Shown here one piece after another: positions 1 to 5,477 of a stretch of DNA of 22,030 bases. Below the pieces are notes generated by a model. It did not search any database. It was not told the DNA's origin and was given only the letters and a program-made list of their open reading frames with translations. Made by a program: the position numbers and the translations under genes. How positions within the stretch are numbered: the stretch's first letter is position 1; each line of letters starts with the position of its first letter. The DNA lies in contig JBEPUW010000060.1 in assembly GCA_041691315.1 (NCBI GenBank), forward strand, positions 1 through 22,030, in the 5' to 3' direction. This DNA comes from Poindextera sp041691315. GTDB lineage: Bacteria > Pseudomonadota > Alphaproteobacteria > Caulobacterales > Caulobacteraceae.

Positions 1-17
1 TCACCTTGCAAGCAGGG

Positions 18-78
18 GGCCGTCCACATATGGGTCCCCCGCATTCCGCGGCAAGTGCCGCTCCAGCGGGGGATGACG
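18..78 (-). repeat. dispersed palindromic repeat, left copy
   Basis: This copy is the reverse complement of the sequence at the right edge of the window (21977-22030). A 32-base block (18-49) is identical, and the other end (65-78) matches over 14 bases. The middle differs: this copy carries a small extra hairpin around 48-60. The core has the form ATCCCCCGC...GCGGGGGACCCA, which resembles the repeats at 8962-9000 and 16116-16145. It lies 18 bases past the stop codon of the lipoprotein gene. Confidence 0.8.
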
Positions 79-95
79 ACTATTTTTTCGCCCTG

Positions 96-425
96 TCAGC
101 GCCGCCTTGACCAGCCGCCGAACACCGCGCCGGGGCCGCCGAGCAGGCCGAAATAGAAGCCGACATCATAGGCCCAGCCGGTGCCGGTGCTCTCGTACAG
201 GTGCAGATCCCAGGGCAGGGCGTGCGGGGCGAAATGGTTGATCACCTCGACCAGTAGCGTCAACGGCCCGATGATCCCGTGCCAGAAGCCGAGCAGCAAC
301 TGCGACAACAGCCCGCCGGCCGCCGCATGGTGCGACTCCGCCGAGCCCGCGACGCAGGCGCTGAGCGCCAGCGCGACCAGCATGAGCCCGGCGACCCTGA
401 CGAAGGTTCGAGATTTGTCTGACAT
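96..425 (-). CDS. small lipoprotein with FWHGII motif, conserved hypothetical
   Basis: This is a 109-residue protein of unknown function. Residues 8-24 form a lipoprotein signal ending in the lipobox LSAC, with Cys24 as the lipidation site. The mature part has a hydrophobic stretch containing FWHGII, then an LPWDLHLYES segment and a Gly-rich C-terminus ending in three arginines. From memory, FWHGII followed by a short loop and a YDVGFYFG-like helix recurs in many small bacterial membrane proteins with no assigned function. The start is the ATG at 425, since everything upstream is intergenic. A perfect GGAAC-N16-CGTT promoter lies 53-77 bases upstream on the same strand, so it is probably induced by the general stress response. 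It is divergent from the glycosyltransferase at 554. Confidence 0.8.
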   Translation of the reverse strand: MSDKSRTFVRVAGLMLVALALSACVAGSAESHHAAAGGLLSQLLLGFWHGIIGPLTLLVEVINHFAPHALPWDLHLYESTGTGWAYDVGFYFGLLGGPGAVFGGWSRRR

Positions 426-477
426 CTAAGCGCCCCCATGCGGCGCCGCGTCGGGAATACATCGCGGCCCTAAGCTT

Positions 478-502
478 AACGCTAGCCCGCCCTGTGCGTT
501 CC
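478..502 (-). promoter_or_regulatory. sigma-EcfG (SigT)-type promoter of the small lipoprotein gene
   Basis: On the minus strand, GGAAC (502-498), 16 bases, then CGTT (481-478). This is an exact match to the known alphaproteobacterial general stress sigma factor consensus. Transcription would start near 472, about 47 bases before the ATG at 425. Confidence 0.75.
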
Positions 503-553
503 GGCCAGAGGCGCCTATTCTGCCCTCCGGGATGAACGGTTGGGGCCGCGACC

Positions 554-1471
554 ATGACCACGGAAAGGCTGTTGCTCTGCCGACCGCTTGGCGGGCTGAA
601 CGACACGCTCTGCCAGATCGACACCGCCTGTCTCTATGCCGAGCGTTTCGATCGGATCGTTGTCGTCGACACCGCCTACTCGAAGACCTATTTCCGCGAC
701 CGTTTCTCCGACTACTTCACCAGCCGCCGGCCGCGCCTGGTGCTGGACGCCGACGGGGTCTCCGGCCGGCTGGATCGGCTGGAGGTCTTTCCGAGGTTCC
801 TGGCCGGGCGGGTCAGTCGATACGCCACCCGCTTCGACCCCAGTCTGGGGTTCCTCGAAACCGAGACCGGCCAGCCCCCTTCGTTCGACTTCGCGCGCGA
901 CTATGCCGAGCCGCTGCTCGTCCATCACAACAGCGGCGGCGGCGCCAACGGGGTCGGCGCTCTGGCGCGGCTGCGCTTGCGCGGTCCCCTGGTCGAGACC
1001 CTGTTGCATCGCCTGAGGCGGGTCGGACCGCGCTATCTCGGCGTCCACGTCCGCAACACCGACTACAAGGCCAAGGTCCGCAGCGAGACCCTGGTCGCCA
1101 ACATCGCGGCGGGCGACCCGATCTTCCTGGCTACCGACAATCGCGACACGGTCGCGCAGTTCCGCTCCCTGTTCGGCGATGAGCGAATCCGGACCTTCGC
1201 CAACCTGCCGGTGACGGCGGGGGAACGGGCGCACAACATCGCCGACCCGGCTCTAGCGTATGAACGCAACCGCGACGCCATCCTGGACCTGGTCATGCTG
1301 GCGCTCGCCAGCCAGCTCTACCTGTTCGAATTGGAGCCCAACCCCTACGGCGCGCGCTATTCCGGCTTCTCGGTCCTCGCCGCCCACCTCCACGACGCCA
1401 AGCCGGTGCTGCGCAGCGTGCTTGGCGACGACCCCGCGGTGTTGGCGGCGGCGGGTCTCAGCGAGGTCTAG
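554..1471 (+). CDS. putative glycosyltransferase, fucosyltransferase-like (HxRxTD motif)
   Basis: This is a 305-residue soluble protein. The N-terminus reads RPLGGLNDTLCQI (residues 10-22), a nucleotide-sugar-type glycine loop. HVRNTD is at 165-170, the HxRxTD-type motif of NodZ, alpha-1,6-fucosyltransferases and protein O-fucosyltransferases that contacts GDP-sugar. A later FLATDNRDTVAQF segment fits the second Rossmann half (the sugar-nucleotide side), and the C-terminal part contains SGFSVLAA. The donor and acceptor cannot be told from sequence; a role in surface polysaccharide or glycolipid decoration is inference. The ATG at 554 is the first in-frame start and has only a weak upstream purine run. 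No other glycan genes are nearby, so this is a stand-alone gene. Its stop lies 6 bases from the convergent osmC-like stop. Confidence 0.7.
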   Translation: MTTERLLLCRPLGGLNDTLCQIDTACLYAERFDRIVVVDTAYSKTYFRDRFSDYFTSRRPRLVLDADGVSGRLDRLEVFPRFLAGRVSRYATRFDPSLGFLETETGQPPSFDFARDYAEPLLVHHNSGGGANGVGALARLRLRGPLVETLLHRLRRVGPRYLGVHVRNTDYKAKVRSETLVANIAAGDPIFLATDNRDTVAQFRSLFGDERIRTFANLPVTAGERAHNIADPALAYERNRDAILDLVMLALASQLYLFELEPNPYGARYSGFSVLAAHLHDAKPVLRSVLGDDPAVLAAAGLSEV

Positions 1472-1477
1472 CGACGC

Positions 1478-1900
1478 CTATTTCAGCGTCTTCTCCAGCG
1501 TGATCTCGGCGTTCAGCACCCGCGACACCGGGCAGGTCTTCTCAGCCGCCTCGGCCAGCTTGTCGAAGGTCGCCGCATCCAGCCCCGGCACGTCGGCGAC
1601 CAGCGTCAGCGTCGAGCGGGTGATCTTGAACCCCGCCCCATCCGGGTCCAGCGACACCGCCGCGGTGGTGGTGAGCTCGCTGGGCGTATAGCCCGCCGTC
1701 TGCAACTGAAAGGCCAGCGCCATGGTGAAACAGGCCGAATGCGCCGCGGCGATCAGCTCCTCGGGATTGGTCCCCTTCACGGTCTCGAACCGGGTCTTGT
1801 AGGAATAGGGCGTCTCGTCCAGCACCCCTGAATCGGTGCTGATATCGCCCTCGCCATCCCGGCCAGTCCCACGCCATGCGGCGCGCGCTTTGCGGATCAT
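1478..1900 (-). CDS. osmC: OsmC-family peroxiredoxin (organic hydroperoxide reductase)
   Basis: This 140-residue protein matches OsmC over its full length. OsmC enzymes reduce organic hydroperoxides with a pair of cysteines, recycled through lipoylated proteins. Both catalytic cysteines are visible: Cys57 in AAHSACFTMAL and Cys123 in KTCPVSRVL. Arg37 and the Glu47-Glu48 pair that activate the first cysteine are also present. The length is typical. The start ATG at 1900 has a good AAGGA ribosome site 6 bases upstream. There is no GGAAC promoter element before it, so it does not look like a direct EcfG target despite its stress role. The gene is monocistronic and convergent with the glycosyltransferase. 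Confidence 0.93.
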   Translation of the reverse strand: MIRKARAAWRGTGRDGEGDISTDSGVLDETPYSYKTRFETVKGTNPEELIAAAHSACFTMALAFQLQTAGYTPSELTTTAAVSLDPDGAGFKITRSTLTLVADVPGLDAATFDKLAEAAEKTCPVSRVLNAEITLEKTLK

Positions 1901-1953
1901 TGGGATTCCTTCGCGAAGGACGTAGTCGTCTAGTTCGACCCGGCAACTTGGCT

Positions 1954-2181
1954 TTAAACAAATATTTTGAGCTCAGACGTTGTTCCGTCCAAATCCTTCA
2001 AGATGAACCGAGCCCCTGAATTGTCAGAGAGAACTATATATTCGTAGAGGCGAAGCGCATCCTTCATGACTTCAGTATAAGTGGACGCTTCCACCAATTC
2101 TTTCAGTCGAACAAGTCGCTCAAAAGATGTCTCGGAAAGGTCCATTTGAACCCGCCGGTCTTTTCGCACGGCTTTATTCAT
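1954..2181 (-). CDS. small ribbon-helix-helix-like protein
   Basis: This 75-residue protein contains RRVQMDLSETSFERLVRL followed by a helix (KELVEASTYTEVMKDALRLYEYIV). That is the strand-helix-helix pattern of Arc/MetJ/CopG DNA-binding proteins, with a C-terminal strand-rich tail. It could be a small repressor or an orphan antitoxin; no toxin is evident beside it. The ATG at 2181 is preferred because GGGGGA lies about 7 bases upstream. A TTG at 2211 would instead overlap the stop of the gene at 2208 by TTGA, which would imply translational coupling. Codon use is more AT-rich than in neighbouring core genes, suggesting acquired DNA. Confidence 0.65.
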   Translation of the reverse strand: MNKAVRKDRRVQMDLSETSFERLVRLKELVEASTYTEVMKDALRLYEYIVLSDNSGARFILKDLDGTTSELKIFV

Positions 2182-2207
2182 GGCTGGTCCCCCAGCAACG
2201 CGCCGCT

Positions 2208-2561
2208 TCAAATGCGTCTGTGATGGCCGAAAAAATAACCGGCGATCGTGCCGTAAACCGGCCCGACAACGTTCCAGACCCTGCCAAGGCCGCTGTAGTC
2301 ATGCCTCCACCAACCAAGAACGGACGCGGCAAGCAGAAAAAACGCTCCAAGCCCGAGGACGGCCAATACGATCCTCGACCTAGTGATGGCGTCCATCCAA
2401 TCGGAGAAATCCCCGATGCCGTGAATTCTCGCGTCGAGCTCATGCCCAACGGCAACCTTTCGCGGCCGCTTTCCATCATGCACCACATTTTCGGTCGTCG
2501 TCTCATCGACGAACGACACATCAAGCTCAAACGCTTGACCGACTCCAACTCGACGGCGCAT
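2208..2561 (-). CDS. small membrane protein, hypothetical
   Basis: This 117-residue protein has no recognised family. Residues 1-57 are soluble and rich in charged residues. One strong transmembrane helix follows (IVLAVLGLGAFFLLAASVLGWW), then a short polar loop and a second, amphipathic segment (WNVVGPVYGTIAGYFFG) ending in HHRR. The hydrophobic profile makes this frame far more protein-like than the overlapping frames on either strand. The start is the ATG at 2561, with a GGGGCAGG run just upstream. The small RHH-like gene follows immediately, with overlap or a 26-base gap depending on its start, so the two probably share a transcript. Function unknown. Confidence 0.55.
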   Translation of the reverse strand: MRRRVGVGQAFELDVSFVDETTTENVVHDGKRPRKVAVGHELDARIHGIGDFSDWMDAITRSRIVLAVLGLGAFFLLAASVLGWWRHDYSGLGRVWNVVGPVYGTIAGYFFGHHRRI

Positions 2562-2642
2562 TCGCCTGCCCCTTCGGGGTGCGAGTCGCCAGATCGCGTG
2601 CTTGCTCTAGACACTCCTGCGGAGTGATCCGACGTACTCAGG

Positions 2643-2783
2643 TTATGGATCACGCACGGTAATATATGGAGAGCAAACACCCTCCGAAGGAGCAGAAACT
2701 ACACCGGTAACAACTTCGAAACGCCGAAGATTATCGGACGGTTCGAGGTATTCGACGATAGTGTCATTGATGTACGCCAGCAT
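2643..2783 (-). CDS. 46-residue hypothetical protein
   Basis: This small gene starts at ATG 2783 and ends at TAA 2643-2645. A near-ideal AGGAG lies 7 bases before the ATG, which is the main support. The protein begins MLAYINDTIVEYLEPSD, contains one cysteine near the C-terminus and has no signal peptide or membrane helix. It precedes the membrane protein and RHH-like gene on the same strand and may be the first gene of that small accessory operon, though an 81-base gap separates them. No homologue is recognised. Confidence 0.5.
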   Translation of the reverse strand: MLAYINDTIVEYLEPSDNLRRFEVVTGVVSAPSEGVCSPYITVRDP

Positions 2784-2963
2784 TGTTCTACTCCTGTCTA
2801 AAATCGAACGCCGGCCGTGTTCGGCTGGCTAGGCGTCGCGAGGCTGTACCCGGCGAAAGCCAAAGTCAAGTGCATCCTCACAGAATCCTCACCTTATGCT
2901 CAAAGCGTCCTTGCGTTGCGTGGTGAACGCGGAGGCCGTTGAGGCGATCGAGCATTTGCCGCC

Positions 2964-2971
2964 CTTGACAG
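2964..2971 (+). repeat. target-site duplication, left copy
   Basis: CTTGACAG directly left of the element, identical to 5297-5304. It contains the TTGACA hexamer of the original promoter. Confidence 0.9.
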
Positions 2972-2993
2972 GGCAATAATATACTTGACTCAG
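2972..2993 (+). repeat. IS1595 element, left terminal inverted repeat
   Basis: 22 bases beginning GGCA and ending TTGACTCAG, with 20 of 22 matching the right end. It contains GACTC (2987-2991), a GANTC methylation site for CcrM in this bacterial group. Confidence 0.9.
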
Positions 2994-3019
2994 TAACCGC
3001 CTGGGCCTAGGTTTGGCTC

Positions 3020-3979
3020 ATGGAAACGCAGCCCCGCACCCTCATGGAAGCCGTCCGGTACTTCGCGGACGCCGACCGCGCCCTGGACACGATGGTCGCC
3101 CTTCGTTGGCCCGATGGCGTCTATTGCCCGACGTGTGGTCGGATGGACGTGCGGTTCCTCGCTACCCGTCGCCTTTGGGAGTGCAAGGGAAAGCACCCGC
3201 GCAAGCAATTCAGCGCCAAGGTCGGGACCATCTTTGAGGACTCGCCGCTTCCGCTCGACAAGTGGTTCGTCGCGGTGTGGTCGATCGCCAACTGCAAGAA
3301 CGGCATTTCCAGCTACGAGTTGGCCCGCGCCATTGGCGTGACGCAGAAAAGCGCGTGGCACATGCTCCACCGCATCCGGCTCGCCATGGAGCTTGGCGGC
3401 TTCGAAAAGTTCGACCGCACGACCGAGGCGGACGAAACCTACGTCGGTGAGCTGGCGAAGAACATGCACGCCCGCAAGCGCGAAGCGGTCGTTAGCGGCA
3501 CGGGCGGCGTCGATAAGGCCGCCGTGGTCGGGATGCTGGAGCGGGGCGGCGCCGACAATGCCAGCCGGGTCCGCGCCCATCTGATCAAGGACGCCAACGC
3601 CAAGACGCTGCAAGCCGTCGTGCGGGCCAACGTCAACGCCGGCTCCATGGTCATGACGGACGGCCTTTCGGCGTACAACGGCCTCGCTCGCGACTATGTC
3701 CACCAGTCGGTTGACCACCAGGGCGAGTTCGTCCGCGGCCTTGTCCACACGAACGGCGTTGAGAACTTCTGGAGCCTGCTGAGGCGCAGCCTGAAAGGCA
3801 CCTACGTCAGCGTCGAGCCCTTCCACCTTGGCCGCTACGTCAGCGAACAAGTGTTCCGCTTCAACGAGCGCAAGGACAACGACGCGGGCCGCTTCCGTAA
3901 GGTGCTATCCTCCGTCGCCGGCAAGCGGCTCACCTACAAGGAACTCATTGGCTATGGCGCCCCACAAGCCGCCCTCTGA
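3020..3979 (+). CDS. IS1595-family (ISXO2-like) transposase
   Basis: This is a 319-residue transposase of typical full length. The N-terminal zinc ribbon has Cys36-x2-Cys39 and Cys55. A helix-turn-helix region follows (ISSYELARAIGVTQKSAWHMLHRIR, residues about 96-120), then the ISXO2-like catalytic domain. Its acidic residues are readable: Asp138 in EADETYVGE, Asp214 in MTDGLSAYNG, and Glu248 in HTNGVENFW. The C-terminal FRFNERKDNDAGRF segment is characteristic of the family. It cuts and joins the element ends. The ATG at 3020 lies 27 bases inside the left terminal repeat and has only a weak ribosome site, as is common for transposases. No frameshift or lost motif is seen, so it should be active. 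Confidence 0.95.
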   Translation: METQPRTLMEAVRYFADADRALDTMVALRWPDGVYCPTCGRMDVRFLATRRLWECKGKHPRKQFSAKVGTIFEDSPLPLDKWFVAVWSIANCKNGISSYELARAIGVTQKSAWHMLHRIRLAMELGGFEKFDRTTEADETYVGELAKNMHARKREAVVSGTGGVDKAAVVGMLERGGADNASRVRAHLIKDANAKTLQAVVRANVNAGSMVMTDGLSAYNGLARDYVHQSVDHQGEFVRGLVHTNGVENFWSLLRRSLKGTYVSVEPFHLGRYVSEQVFRFNERKDNDAGRFRKVLSSVAGKRLTYKELIGYGAPQAAL

Positions 3980-4157
3980 AAGCCGCGACAAGGGCGAGGG
4001 AAACGACCCGCCCAACGAGCCCATGGAGAAGCTAAGGAGCCTGACAAAAGGGCTGCTAGGCGTCTCGCTCGCCGACGTGAAAGAGGCCGAGCGTCGGGAC
4101 CGGGAAGAAAAAAAGGCCGCGCGGGCCGTACCGCGCGGACCCCCCGCTAAGAATTGA
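3954..4157 (+). CDS. 67-residue passenger protein of the IS1595 element
   Basis: This small protein begins at ATG 3954, overlaps the last 26 bases of the transposase gene in another frame and ends at 4157. The overlap suggests translational coupling. It has a Pro- and Lys-rich start, a core EKLRSLTKGLLGVSLADVKEAE, and a basic tail. The core resembles a motif (F-x-x-L-x-x-x-L-L-x-V-x-x-x-D-V) that I recall in small proteins next to phage genes and IS1595 transposases, but no function is known to me. It could be an accessory factor for transposition. Without the overlap and the recognisable core I would doubt it. Confidence 0.6.
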   Translation: MAPHKPPSESRDKGEGNDPPNEPMEKLRSLTKGLLGVSLADVKEAERRDREEKKAARAVPRGPPAKN

Positions 4158-4165
4158 AAAAATAG

Positions 4166-4218
4166 CCGCGACGTGGTAATCAGAACCTCTCCTGAGGATC
4201 ATCGTCGCCACGTCGCGG
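4166..4218 (+). terminator. inverted repeat after the transposase genes, possible terminator
   Basis: CCGCGACGTGG (4166-4176) is the exact inverse of CCACGTCGCGG (4208-4218), with a 31-base loop. It starts 9 bases after the passenger stop codon. No T-run follows, so termination is only one possibility. The remaining sequence from 4219 to about 4400 holds no gene I can support. Confidence 0.4.
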
Positions 4219-4418
4219 CGGCGGTACGTGGCGGCCCTGCTAACGCGGGCCGTTTCCGTATGGGGCTAGGCCCTCTCTAGGATCACGGCCCTCTAGGCAT
4301 GCGCATTTAGATCGCTCCCGCTGGCTACGGCGCAAGTGTCGGTGGGCCAGTGCGATCATGGTCCGCAATGCAGACTTTCCTGTCGAATTCCCTGTGGGGA
4401 AGACCGGCAGTTCCCCGT

Positions 4419-4446
4419 GGAGTTCCCCAAAAATTTGGGGAACTCC
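4419..4446 (-). terminator. near-perfect palindrome after the 265-residue passenger gene
   Basis: The half-site GGAGTTCCCCAAA pairs with TTTGGGGAACTCC around a 2-base centre. On the minus strand it begins 3 bases after the stop codon at 4449. Additional half-sites flank it: TTCCC...GGGGAA near 4388-4401, GTTCCCCGTGG at 4410-4420, and TTTTGGGGAACTC at 4455-4467, the last inside the final codons of the gene. It may stop transcription from both sides or be a protein-binding array; the sequence does not decide. Confidence 0.45.
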
Positions 4447-4448
4447 GC

Positions 4449-5246
4449 TTACCCTTTTGGGGAACTCTGCGCCTTCGATCGATGGCCGGTGCCCCGACCC
4501 GCGCCATAATGCTCCACCATTTTTCGCGGCAAATGGCGCCCCGGAAAGCGCTTCCGGGCTAAGGCCCAGAGGTTCGTTACGCCGAGCGTCTTCTCCGCAG
4601 CGGTTAGGGTTTTATACCAAGCTGTGATCTCGCTAGGCTTCACAGGATTTGCGCGCGGACGTAGCGCGGCCTGAGGCGCTGCTTCACGCTTAGTGACGTC
4701 GCCGGCCTTGGTTCCGAACGCCTGCGCCCTCAACGCGCCGATCTCTTTTTGGAGTTCCGCACCTAACGCATCGTCAAGCGGCGACTCAACCGGGGCCAGG
4801 AGGGATAAATCAATCGTCGGCCGGGGAACGCGGGCTGTCGGCAATTCTCTGAAGGTAGGGGCGACCTGGCCGGTAATTCTAGCGTGGTGCTCCCGGATGT
4901 CCGTCTCGCAGAACAGCGCGCCGTGAATGCGCGTGATGGTCATCCCGTTCATCATGTGAGTGCGAGTGGCGAACAGGCCTTGGTTCCATTCTATCTCCAG
5001 CGAATGCCCCTGCATGTCGCTCCAGAACGACGGTGGCACGTCGGCGTCCTTTCGGATGTCAGGATCTTCCAGCTCGGAATGTCTCGCCCAGTTCGTACAA
5101 CGAGTGGCGACGATCCTGTCGGCCGCAAACTGGCCTAGTCGGCGCTGTGCGAGATGCTCCGCCATGCCAAAAAGACGACGACAAAGAAGCACGGCTTCCC
5201 GCGAGGGAATCCACTTCCGTTGATCGGATTCCAGCCCGTCCGCCAT
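4449..5246 (-). CDS. 265-residue passenger protein of the IS1595 element, unknown function
   Basis: I do not recognise this protein as a named family. Residues 1-110 are soluble with several Trp and Cys, including RKWIPSREAVLLCRRLF near the start. A middle stretch (about 120-200) is Pro/Ala-rich and looks like a flexible linker. The C-terminal part (WYKTLTAAEKTLGVTNLWALARKRF...PRKMVEHY) resembles a short basic C-terminal module I recall in alphaproteobacterial DNA-associated proteins, which is only a hint. The ATG at 5246 lies 28 bases inside the right terminal repeat. The gene faces the transposase genes and is wholly within the element, so it travels with it. Its last codons are made from the repeated TTTTGGGGAACTC half-site. 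Confidence 0.75.
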   Translation of the reverse strand: MADGLESDQRKWIPSREAVLLCRRLFGMAEHLAQRRLGQFAADRIVATRCTNWARHSELEDPDIRKDADVPPSFWSDMQGHSLEIEWNQGLFATRTHMMNGMTITRIHGALFCETDIREHHARITGQVAPTFRELPTARVPRPTIDLSLLAPVESPLDDALGAELQKEIGALRAQAFGTKAGDVTKREAAPQAALRPRANPVKPSEITAWYKTLTAAEKTLGVTNLWALARKRFPGRHLPRKMVEHYGAGRGTGHRSKAQSSPKG

Positions 5247-5274
5247 TGAGCCCTAGGCTCAACCGCAACGCTTT

Positions 5275-5296
5275 CTGAGTCAAATATATTAGTGCC
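5275..5296 (-). repeat. IS1595 element, right terminal inverted repeat
   Basis: The reverse complement of the left end with two mismatches. It contains GAGTC (5277-5281), the GANTC site matching the one in the left end. Confidence 0.9.
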
Positions 5297-5304
5297 CTTG
5301 ACAG
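5297..5304 (+). repeat. target-site duplication, right copy
   Basis: CTTGACAG directly right of the element, identical to 2964-2971. Its TTGACA serves as the -35 hexamer of the sidA-dnaE promoter. Confidence 0.9.
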
Positions 5305-5326
5305 CCCGGAACAAAACAAGAATAAG
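5298..5326 (+). promoter_or_regulatory. housekeeping promoter of sidA-dnaE
   Basis: The -35 TTGACA (5298-5303) is perfect. After a 17-base spacer the -10 candidate AATAAG (5321-5326) matches four of six positions. The LexA-like boxes overlap the spacer and the -10, the placement expected for repression. Confidence 0.6.
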
Positions 5327-5340
5327 AACAAAACAAGTAC
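5309..5340 (+). promoter_or_regulatory. tandem LexA (SOS) boxes
   Basis: Two direct copies 17 bases apart: GAAC-N7-GAAT (5309-5323) and GAAC-N7-GTAC (5326-5340), both with the spacer AAAACAA. On the other strand each reads as one mismatch from GTTC-N7-GTTC, the known alphaproteobacterial LexA site. They cover the -10 region of the promoter, so LexA binding should block it. Confidence 0.7.
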
Positions 5341-5357
5341 ATCGTCAGGAGGCGAAA

Positions 5358-5450
5358 ATGGTGGTTCGGTTGGCGCGCGAGACGTTGGCGCTTGCGTCGG
5401 TGGCGGGGTTCGTCTGGATGGTATGTTCGGTGGCGCATCTGGTCGCCTGA
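5358..5450 (+). CDS. sidA: SidA-like SOS-induced cell division inhibitor peptide (30 residues)
   Basis: This 30-residue protein has a basic start (VVRLARE) and one hydrophobic helix (LALASVAGFVWMVCSVAHLV), so it should sit in the inner membrane. A strong AGGAGG lies 5 bases before the ATG at 5358. SidA of Caulobacter crescentus is a 29-residue, LexA-controlled membrane peptide that blocks division through the FtsW/FtsN part of the divisome. From memory it is also encoded just upstream of dnaE. Size, single helix, LexA-like boxes and position before dnaE all agree here. The stop lies 27 bases before dnaE, so the two are probably cotranscribed and dnaE would rise with SOS induction. The identity is inferred from context and general similarity. 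Confidence 0.75.
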   Translation: MVVRLARETLALASVAGFVWMVCSVAHLVA

Positions 5451-5477
5451 GTCGCGGACGTTAAGAGGCTGAAGGCG

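Larger units (their letters stand above)
2972..5296 (+). mobile_element. IS1595-family insertion element with two passenger genes
   Basis: This is a 2325-bp element. Its 22-base terminal inverted repeats (2972-2993 and 5275-5296) match at 20 positions, both begin GGCA and both end TTGACTCAG. It is flanked by an exact 8-base direct repeat, CTTGACAG (2964-2971 and 5297-5304), the target-duplication size known for IS1595. Inside are an ISXO2-type transposase, a 67-residue protein overlapping it, and a 265-residue gene on the opposite strand. The perfect duplication and intact transposase argue for a recent insertion. The target was the -35 region of the sidA-dnaE promoter. Confidence 0.9.

Noticed and set aside
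2174..2680. 168-residue minus-strand frame and the 166-residue plus-strand frame at 2127-2627
   Set aside because: Both overlap the frame at 2208-2561, which alone has a clear membrane helix and a plausible start; these two look random.
4325..4627. small frames between the two IS passenger genes (4325-4507 minus, 4350-4562 and 4358-4627 plus)
   Set aside because: They run through the palindrome array and into the cargo gene; no ribosome site or family pattern supports them.
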